Part shown: piece after piece, positions 59,801 through 64,000 of the stretch
Numbering within the stretch: position 1 is the first letter of the stretch
How the letters are laid out: each line of letters begins with the position of its first letter
NCBI GenBank assembly: GCA_943736015.1
Contig: OX031062.1
Span: 60,810,962-60,874,961, forward strand
DNA: 64,000 bases
DNA from: Tridacna crocea
Taxonomy: Eukaryota > Mollusca > Bivalvia > Cardiida > Cardiidae
Direction of reading: 5' to 3'
Notes under the pieces: generated by a model
Told to the model about the DNA's origin: nothing
Databases searched by the model: none
Seen by the model: only the letters and a program-made list of their open reading frames with translations
Position numbers and translations under genes: made by a program

Positions 59801-60910
59801 CCTAGCTAGTATAGTTTTGGAGATATGCTCCGGACAAAATTCAAGTATGAAAAACAACAAAGGGCAATAACTCAAAAATTAAGCAAGCAAGAGTTATGAT
59901 TCTTGTGCACTGCACTCCCCCTCGATGAGATGTATCCACCCATGAAATTTCATAACCCTAGCTAGTATAGTTTTGGAGATATGCTCCGGACAAAGAACTG
60001 GACGCCGCCCGGACGCCCGGACGCCCGCCCGCCCGCCACGGGTGATCCCATAATACGTCCCGTCTTCGACGGGCGTATAAAAAGGAGAAAATGCTGGTTA
60101 CCAGTATTTTCTGCTTATCTTACAATGTTTTCAAAAGGCTTCCTTCTCATTAAAAGTCATGATTGTGTGGTAAAGGGTTAAACACCATACAATACAATAC
60201 AACACATTATGTACTATATATTTGTTTTCTGTTTTATTTGTAAGAGCTGAAACTGAGACTAAAGCCAAGTTGGAAAAAGTAGCTGAAATCAAGAAAATCA
60301 ATGCACACATGATGACAATCAAGTCAGAAATATCGAAATATGAAGATACTCTTAAAGAATACCAGTTGTACAGACAGTTTTTGGAAAATCTCACACCAGC
60401 TGTAAGTAAACCTAGACCCTCTTGGCTCTTTACCAATCAATCTTGTGTTTAGCTCTTTACAAAATGACAAAATTTTAGATTGATCCAAATTGAAACCAGT
60501 TGCAGAGGACAAAATAAGCGCAACTCAAAAATTGAAATTTGTTTCCGGTAGGGTAGAAAACATTGTGGGAAAAGGAGAACATGCAATAATTGTTACCAGA
60601 CACCAGTATTTGCCTCATCATACAGTTCAGTTTCTGCAATGCTTAATGATTGATAAATTTTTGAAAAACTCCTGTGTAAATTCCCAAATTTAATTCTGTC
60701 ATCATCCAAAAACAGGAAATCAAAGACGACATGGATTCAAGGAAGAAAAAGAAGCGAGATGAGAGAAGGGCAGAGAGAGCCAAACAAAAAGCAGTTCAGA
60801 GGACCACATCTGACTTGGTGCCCCAAGAAAAAACAGAGACAAAAGGAAAAAGGAAAGGAGCAAAGGGACTGACAGATTTGGCTAAAAAGGGATCCGCTTC
60901 AAAGAGGTAG
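50772..60910 (+). CDS. CFAP100: CFAP100 (CCDC37/MIA1), cilia and flagella associated protein, 8 exons
   Basis: Eight plus-strand exons join in frame to 1020 nt, 339 codons plus stop. CFAP100 is an axonemal coiled-coil protein. In Chlamydomonas it is MIA1, which with MIA2/CFAP73 forms the complex that regulates inner-arm dynein f and beat waveform. Matches recalled from human CFAP100 are NPFKMPPDSDIFLMRDKE, the YASKV segment after a VHEK turn, a YIAKKREMFLVQ block, LEEDAAMFDEFLKEND and the helix ETKAKLEKVAEIKK. The DUF4200-type coiled coil covers about residues 150-275 and a Lys/Arg-rich tail follows. Human CFAP100 is about 610 residues with a second conserved half that is not in the window, so either the gene is shortened here or it splices on past 60906. 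All introns carry MITEs. Confidence 0.93.
50904..51135 (+). mobile_element. TTAA-MITE-1, left end mutated
   Basis: Begins only 27 bp after the donor of the first CFAP100 coding exon. Left CTAAACTC, right TTAA. The hairpin right arm has a CATTCTTTCTCC insertion. Confidence 0.88.
51364..51571 (-). mobile_element. TTAA-MITE-1, decayed
   Basis: ACAGAAGCCTTTTCAAAATG, worn hairpin, GTCATTAGGGAATGGGTATAA. Confidence 0.65.
51874..52103 (+). mobile_element. TTAA-MITE-1, left end mutated
   Basis: Left CTAAGCC, right TTAA. Hairpin complete with tip GGCTACC. Confidence 0.9.
52265..52491 (+). mobile_element. TTAA-MITE-1, tip of hairpin replaced
   Basis: GGTTGCCCCAATGTTTTTTTC replaces the usual inner stem. 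Base of stem kept. Confidence 0.85.
52624..52716 (+). CDS. CFAP100: CFAP100 coding exon 2 (residues 24-54)
   Basis: Exon of 93 nt between TTTTGTCTAG and GTAAAC. With the A carried over it reads RQENQSRASGRSGRVTF and then PNSAKSDSEHSLLS, a low-complexity basic/serine segment. Both junctions are phase 1. It has no strong family signature of its own and is accepted because the phases agree and it is the only open candidate in the interval. Confidence 0.72.
52846..53073 (-). mobile_element. TTAA-MITE-1, complete
   Basis: TTAAGCCTTTACCAAACAAT to GGTAAAGGGTTAA. Starts 129 bp after the CFAP100 exon 52624-52716. Confidence 0.92.
53279..53497 (+). mobile_element. TTAA-MITE-1, complete
   Basis: TTAACTGATCACCGAACGAC to GGTAAAGAGTTAA. 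Hairpin carries TTGAGAAAATG with CATTTTCTCCA. Confidence 0.92.
53625..53820 (+). mobile_element. TTAA-MITE-1, left arm deleted internally
   Basis: About 30 bp missing after GCATTTGCAG. TTAA at both ends. Confidence 0.9.
54025..54116 (+). CDS. CFAP100: CFAP100 coding exon 3 (residues 55-85)
   Basis: Exon of 92 nt after TTTTTTCCCTAG. It encodes DDMSQGQ and then NPFKMPPDSDIFLMRDKE with a basic end. The NPF...D.D.F.LRDxER block is the N-terminal signature of CFAP100. It ends in phase 0 at GTAAAA. Confidence 0.93.
54283..54508 (-). mobile_element. TTAA-MITE-1, B-type right end with C-type hairpin
   Basis: Right end GAGTATCTATGGAGTAAAGG as in B, stem GGAGAAATTGCTCG as in C, left end TTAACCCGTTACCTGATATG unlike either. 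A mosaic. Confidence 0.8.
54782..55012 (-). mobile_element. TTAA-MITE-1, end bases mutated
   Basis: AATAACCCATTACCAC to GGTAAAGAGATAA. Ends 85 bp before the CFAP100 exon at 55098. Confidence 0.88.
55098..55278 (+). CDS. CFAP100: CFAP100 coding exon 4 (residues 86-145)
   Basis: Exon of 181 nt after CATCTTTGCAG. It encodes ERLRQRDLKVHEKTTYASKV, an acidic DSDEEKEDEDTD stretch, and DPQFTIAVTR. The VHxKxTYxSKV motif matches the human protein. The donor is GTGAAC, phase 1. The frame stays open to 55458 if the donor is ignored, but that extension matches nothing and runs into a fold-back element. Confidence 0.92.
55388..55578. mobile_element. GGGTCNGTATTC fold-back MITE, copy 1
   Basis: Near-full palindrome of about 190 bp: GGTCCATATTCAATAACCAT at the left, AATGGATGGTGAATACGGA at the right, centre TTGGCTAAACCATTTGGTTTAGCCAA. 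Confidence 0.78.
55693..55921 (-). mobile_element. TTAA-MITE-1, complete
   Basis: TTAACACTTTATCACACAAT to GGTAAAGAGTTAA. Confidence 0.92.
55922..56048 (+). mobile_element. TTAA-MITE-1, hairpin and right arm only
   Basis: Follows the previous TTAA as TTGGTAGAAACATTGTAGG. Left arm absent. Confidence 0.85.
56254..56486 (-). mobile_element. TTAA-MITE-1, right end mutated
   Basis: Left TTAACCCATTACCAC. A CTAG insertion lies near the hairpin base. Right GATAA. Confidence 0.88.
56487..56782. other. CFAP100 intron, nothing recognised
   Basis: No repeat or exon signal seen. Confidence 0.4.
56783..56986 (-). mobile_element. TTAA-MITE-1, right hairpin arm lost
   Basis: GAGAATGCTGATAACCCTTCC joins the tip directly to the right arm. 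It ends 49 bp before the exon at 57036. Confidence 0.85.
57036..57103 (+). CDS. CFAP100: CFAP100 coding exon 5 (residues 146-168)
   Basis: Exon of 68 nt between TTTTTTACAG and GTACTA, phase 1 in and phase 0 out. It encodes DRHVEKESLAEY and IAKKREMFLVQ, aligning with the YIKQKRQMFLLQ block at the start of the DUF4200 coiled coil. Confidence 0.92.
57184..57372 (-). mobile_element. TTAA-MITE-1, decayed
   Basis: ATAAACCCTTTGGCAAACAA and a worn hairpin and right arm. Confidence 0.55.
57430..57629. mobile_element. GGGTCNGTATTC fold-back MITE, copy 2
   Basis: GGGTCGGTATTCACCAACC at the left and AAATACGGACCC at the right. Inner arms AGTGACACAACTTTTGATTG and CAGAAGTTGTGTTACTTAC. Ends 25 bp before CFAP100 exon 6. 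Confidence 0.8.
57655..57818 (+). CDS. CFAP100: CFAP100 coding exon 6 (residues 169-222)
   Basis: Exon of 164 nt after TTCTCAAACAG. It opens YSLGVKRDETQKLEEIAQ and contains LEEDAAMFDEFLKEND, the most conserved stretch of the protein. Heptad-like spacing indicates coiled coil. It ends phase 2 at a GTAAGT donor. A fold-back element ends about 25 bp before this exon, so the branch site probably lies in or at the edge of transposon sequence. Confidence 0.95.
57979..58199 (+). mobile_element. TTAA-MITE-1, near-complete
   Basis: TTAACTTGTTACCAAATGAC to GGTAAAGGGTTAA. Tip GCTCGTTACCAGC is a mismatch mixture of A and C types. Confidence 0.9.
58420..58554 (+). mobile_element. SINE 3' body, interrupted at its tail
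   Basis: GCCAGTGGCTTGGAAAG to GAAACAGCATTAA. The tail ACACCATACAATACAATAC resumes at 60182, after the MITE. Confidence 0.7.
58551..60181 (+). mobile_element. TTAA-MITE-1 holding a Helitron-like insert
   Basis: TTAACCCAGTACCAAATAAA to GGTAAAGGGTTAA. The left hairpin arm is interrupted at about 58673 and resumes at about 60081 as AAAGGAGAAAATGCTGG. Confidence 0.9.
58674..60080 (+). mobile_element. Helitron-like element with 156-bp satellite, copy 2
   Basis: Same start (AAGAGCGGCAAATTGTCGC) and same end (CCCGTCTTCGACGGGCGTAT) as the element at 18731, with about eight 156-bp units. Because it lies inside a known MITE, its borders can be fixed to within a few bases. Confidence 0.85.
60245..60401 (+). 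CDS. CFAP100: CFAP100 coding exon 7 (residues 223-275)
   Basis: Exon of 157 nt after TTTATTTGTAAG, donor GTAAGT, phase 2 in and phase 0 out. It encodes AETETKAKLEKVAEIKK, the segment MMTIKSEISKYEDTLKEY and RQFLENLTPA. Human CFAP100 has the same ETKAKIEK and IKSEISRFEDTLK blocks. A MITE ends 63 bp before it and another begins 46 bp after it. Confidence 0.95.
60448..60600 (+). mobile_element. TTAA-MITE-1, truncated in the hairpin
   Basis: TTAGCTCTTTACAAAATGAC to GGGAAAAGGAGAACATGC. It begins 46 bp after CFAP100 exon 7. Confidence 0.8.
60716..60910 (+). CDS. CFAP100: CFAP100 coding exon 8, basic tail and possible stop (residues 276-339)
   Basis: It begins after CATCCAAAAACAG with EIKDDMDSRKKKKRDERR and continues Lys/Arg-rich through GKRKGAKGLTDLAKKG to SASKR. 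The frame then meets TAG at 60908-60910. A weak donor GTAGCT overlaps this stop at 60907, so the exon may end at 60906 and splice on. The full-length family has a further conserved half, which favours splicing. Only the exon start and frame are firm. Confidence 0.85.
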   Translation, partial: EIKDDMDSRKKKKRDERRAERAKQKAVQRTTSDLVPQEKTETKGKRKGAKGLTDLAKKGSASKR

Positions 60911-62206
60911 CTATTGTTGTTTTTGTTTTGCATTTATAGAAATTTATTTGAAAAGCTGTAGTTACTTACAGTGGTGTATATCCATTTTTTATTGTATTGA
61001 TTTTTTGTGCTTTCCTTTTTTTCTCCAAAAGCAATATTGTAGCAAAGGGAAACATTGTAGCAACAGGAAAAATTGCTTATTCTGAGCAGTGTCTACCTGT
61101 AATTATTGCTGCTGCTGCTGAGTCTGTTTACATGTCAACCTGAATACATGTTGTTTGTTTCTTATTTAGCTAGACTGTTTTGATACCCCCACAAAACAAA
61201 TGTTTTGGGGGGTATTCTGGAATCAGCCCGTCTGTCTGTGTGTCAGTCTGAGTACAAAATACTAGTAATTTTGTGTCTCAAACTCCTCCTACAGTTTTCC
61301 TTCAATTATATTGAAACTTTGCACATATATCATATATTGAAAATTTGCAAGACACAATTTTCAAGAGTCAACTCTTCCTGGATGAGGAATTATCTCCCCT
61401 TGAACTTGACACTTTTTTTCTGTCAAAGTGCTGGTGGGGGTATTAAGTCACATTCAGTGACAGCTCTAGTTTAAACTTTCGTCACAATGCCTTATTAACA
61501 TTGAGAGTTCAGTAACTCTAGATGTTTTCTGTGTACAGTCTAGACTATGATGAGGCCACATAGAACATGCAATCAGACTACATACAATATGCAGTCTAAA
61601 CTTAGGTCTGCATTTTTTTCATATTTTCATGGCTTGTTCCATTGAAAACAACCTTTTAATTCCAAAGTGTGCAATATTAAGTATGGTTGATCAGAGATCC
61701 AATTCTATTCAGTTTCATATTAAAAATTGCAGAATTTTAATTTTGATACTCTTGAGCAGTTCCCTCATGGACAGAAAGCGAACAATTATATAAATTTTTC
61801 AAAGGTTAAAATAGCTATTTTTTCATCAGCTCTTAGCAGGCTAAATGTAATGGAGATTTTCAGTCAGAGGGAAAATATACAGCTTGTCAAGGCTTTTTTA
61901 GCAAATATCTCTCACAGACCATTAGACAGAGCAGATCCAGTAAATAAGACCACTGAATTAGACTGTACAAATGACAGTTTGTTATGTTGGATATAAATTG
62001 TCTACATTGTCTACCAAAGTAAGAAAAGTCATACTAGGTGTTCACAGACTTTGTATTTTTGGGAGACCAATAACCCCCCAGTCCAGGACATAATTTTTCT
62101 GTTTCTGTTATCAGACAAAAGTAAAAGACTAAGGACTTGATCAGCTGAGATGTTCTGTATTGATGCATCAGTTGGCAAGTCTTGAACTTTATGGACTATA
62201 AATTAA
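60911..62206 (+). other. Intron or 3' region of CFAP100
   Basis: Holds the inverted dispersed element (61178-61477) and a GCTGCTGCTGCTGAG run (61110-61124). An open frame of 89 codons at 61727-61996 has no family resemblance or flanking splice signals. No polyadenylation signal could be tied to the stop at 60908. Confidence 0.4.
61178..61477 (-). mobile_element. Dispersed TAGAGCTGTCAC element, long copy
   Basis: On the minus strand it runs from AAACTAGAGCTGTCACTG to a terminal hairpin (ATACCCCCCAAAACA...TTTTGTGGGGGTAT). Related to 21285-21412. Confidence 0.65.
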
Positions 62207-62435
62207 TTAATCCATTACCACACAATCCCTACTTTTGATGACCCTAAGAAAAAAGCCTTCAGAAAACATTGTGGGAAAAGGAGAAAATGCTGGTAACCAG
62301 CATTTTCTCCTTTTCCCACAATTTTTTATACCCTTTACAAAATATATTTCAAATTTTCAGTCACTTTTATTGTGTCGTCTGCAAATGCTTTCGTTTTGTG
62401 CAGACCTAAAATTTTGTCGTTTTGTAATGGGTTAA
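62207..62435 (-). mobile_element. TTAA-MITE-1, complete
   Basis: AATTAATTAATCCATTACC to GTAATGGGTTAA. Hairpin intact to the base. Confidence 0.92.
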
Positions 62436-62467
62436 TGCAGAACAGTGATAAGCACCGTTTCCATTTA

Positions 62468-62613
62468 TTGAGAAAAGAGGTTTTTGAAGATATGTTGAAG
62501 GAAGAAGAAAAAGCTGGAAACCAGCATTTTCTGTTTTTTTTTCAAAGTGTTTTCTACATTTGGAACCATTTGAGCGTCATCCAAATTGTCTGCAATTCTT
62601 TTGAATTTGGTTA
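62468..62613 (-). mobile_element. TTAA-MITE-1, decayed
   Basis: Inner hairpin AGCTGGAAACCAGC preserved, arms worn. Confidence 0.6.
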
Positions 62614-62842
62614 ACTCTTTACCAAACTACAAAATTTTAGACTTGTCCAAATTGAAAGCATTACAAGATGACAAATTGAATGTGGCCTAGATGATGGGAT
62701 TCGTCTCCTGAAAGAGTAGAAAACATTGTGGGAAAAGGAGCGAAATGCTGGTTACCAGCATTTTTCTCCTTTTCCCACAATGTTTTCATAAGCCTCCTCC
62801 TCCAATGTCATCAAAAGTCTGGATTGTGTAGTAAAGTTTTAA
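62611..62842 (+). mobile_element. TTAA-MITE-1, complete
   Basis: TTAACTCTTTACCAAACTAC to GTAAAGTTTTAA. Tip GGAGCGAAATGC has one extra base. Confidence 0.92.
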
Positions 62843-62867
62843 CTAAAATTTCATTGCCTGATGTTGA

Positions 62868-62990
62868 CTTACTCCTGTACCACACAATCCTCAGTTATGA
62901 CAACTCTGAGGCTGAAAACCTTCGAAAGCATTGTAGGAAAGGGAGACACTGTTGGTAATTATGATTTTCTTCCATTTGCACCGTGTTTAA
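62868..62990 (-). mobile_element. TTAA-MITE-1, left half, decayed
   Basis: CCTGTACCACACAATCCTCA, then GCATTGTAGGAAAGGGAG. Confidence 0.65.
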
Positions 62991-63113
62991 TAGTGTTTTT
63001 TCAGGACAAAGCTCATAATGACCCATTCATTTGTGTTACCCTTTTAGTGTTACTATGTCAAGTTATGTTGTAATTTGATAAAACATCAATTTTTAAAAAC
63101 CATTTTATGACAG

Positions 63114-63128
63114 AAGGGCAACAAAAAG
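63114..63128 (+). CDS. Candidate 15-nt CFAP100 micro-exon
   Basis: Between ATTTTATGACAG and a strong donor GTAAGTATC lie 15 nt. Joined in phase 2 to the exon ending at 60906 they read R-R-A-T-K and leave phase 2 again. Signal quality and phase fit, but 15 nt cannot be recognised by content, and the polypyrimidine tract is poor. Confidence 0.25.
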
Positions 63129-63642
63129 GTAAGTATCACGGAACCTTTTTCTGAAATAAGCCTTCTAGCTTTCCATACTTTCATTCATATTTATTATTTC
63201 ATTAATAATTGAAAAAATAGCATAAAGATATTTTTTTAAAAATATTCTAGTTTTGAAAAATGCCAAAAGAAGAAATAAAATCTGCAATACAAGAAGAAAC
63301 CATGTTCTTTTTTATATTTGTATTAGACTTTTACAAAACATTGCTATGTTTTTTTTTTAAAACCCTAAGAAAAGTAGGATTTTAAAAAGTTGTAAAAGAA
63401 AACAAATGCTTTTTACAAGTAATATTTCTCCTTTTTGCCGCAATGTTTTCAAAAATGGTCTGTCACATGCCGTAACAACTCTTTTGTAAAAGAAGGTAAT
63501 TGCAGTGCACATGATCCTTTTTTTTCTCTCCTTCATGACACTTGTGATGGGAAAAAATTTATAATGGGAGAAATGCACGGAAGGCGTTGGAAGCACATGC
63601 TCATGTTGACTGATTGATTGACTGAAAGAACAATTTACAAGA

Positions 63643-63706
63643 ATAAACCTTTACCAAACAATCACAACTTTTAATGACCCTCAAGAAAGCATTCAAAACC
63701 TTGTGG
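63643..63706 (-). mobile_element. TTAA-MITE-1, left-arm fragment
   Basis: AAACCTTTACCAAACAATCA, then TTTTAATGACCCTC. Stops at the minisatellite. Confidence 0.65.
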
Positions 63707-63713
63707 GGGGTCT

Positions 63714-63951
63714 AGGACATTTGCTACATGGACTTGTGCTCCCCGTACTTGTGCCCCCAGACTTTTGCCCCCGTAGGACACCTGCCACCTGGATGTTCCC
63801 CCCCTGGACATCTGCCAACCTAGGACAACCTCCCTCCAGACATCTGCCCCCTTAGGAAATCTGCCCCCTTAGGACATCTGCCCCCCAGACATGTGCCCCC
63901 AAACATCTGCCCCCTAAGGACATCTGCCCCCTGGACATCTGCCCCCTCAGT
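63714..63951 (+). repeat. Minisatellite of 17-19 bp units
   Basis: Units of the form TTAGGACATCTGCCCCC, about 13 imperfect copies, C-rich. The unit length is not a multiple of three, so no coding repeat. Confidence 0.88.
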
Positions 63952-64000
63952 TTGTTTACAACTTAGACATCAAGCTCCTTTAAGTGACAATCTCAAAAGG

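Noticed and set aside
61727-61996. Plus-strand open frame of 89 codons after CFAP100 exon 8
   Set aside because: No splice acceptor or donor in the right phase, no coiled-coil or basic composition, and no resemblance to the missing half of CFAP100.

Overview
The window is nuclear DNA of an animal, most likely a bivalve mollusc. It is AT-rich, has short spliced exons in kilobase introns, and is crowded with short non-autonomous transposons, tRNA-derived SINEs and satellite-bearing Helitron-like elements of kinds known from clams and oysters. The species was not identified. No prokaryotic, organellar, rRNA or CRISPR feature is seen.

Two host genes are supported, in divergent (head-to-head) order. 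On the minus strand, four exons between 36918 and 8564 encode the first 150 residues of a PEST-group protein tyrosine phosphatase (PTPN12/18/22-like). The catalytic signature and the tail lie beyond the left edge. On the plus strand, eight exons from 50772 to 60910 encode CFAP100 (CCDC37, MIA1), a coiled-coil protein of the ciliary axoneme. Exon phases agree at every junction of both genes. CFAP100 either stops at 60908-60910, giving 339 residues, or splices on towards the right edge. The two genes share no evident pathway.

The dominant feature is a family here called TTAA-MITE-1: about 230 bp, flanked by TTAA, with ends of the form TTAACYCWTTACCA and a central near-perfect hairpin of about 65 nt. 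I count roughly 90 copies and fragments, about a quarter of the window. They lie almost only in the introns of the two genes (1-36.5 kb and 50.9-63.7 kb) and are nearly absent from the 14 kb between the divergent start exons. Subfamilies differ by paired changes in both hairpin arms. Copies are inserted in each other, in SINEs, and back to back sharing one TTAA. This looks like a piggyBac-type MITE; no transposase is present.

Other elements are a second TTAA-flanked family with AGGTGG ends, a 350-bp element with 10-bp target duplications (four copies), a GGGYG-ended fold-back, a GGGTCNGTATTC-ended fold-back (two copies in CFAP100 introns), single MULE-like and hAT-like MITEs, two Helitron-like elements carrying 156-bp satellite arrays, one hairpin-ended element carrying a 166-bp satellite, several SINEs and two minisatellites.

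The intergenic block (about 37.0-50.7 kb) is different. It contains a large discontinuous inverted repeat (37848-38140 with 49049-49342; 41381-41816 with 47820-48256), stretches of self-similar CG-containing words, and a perfect RFX-type X-box inside a repeat about 4.8 kb upstream of the CFAP100 start exon.
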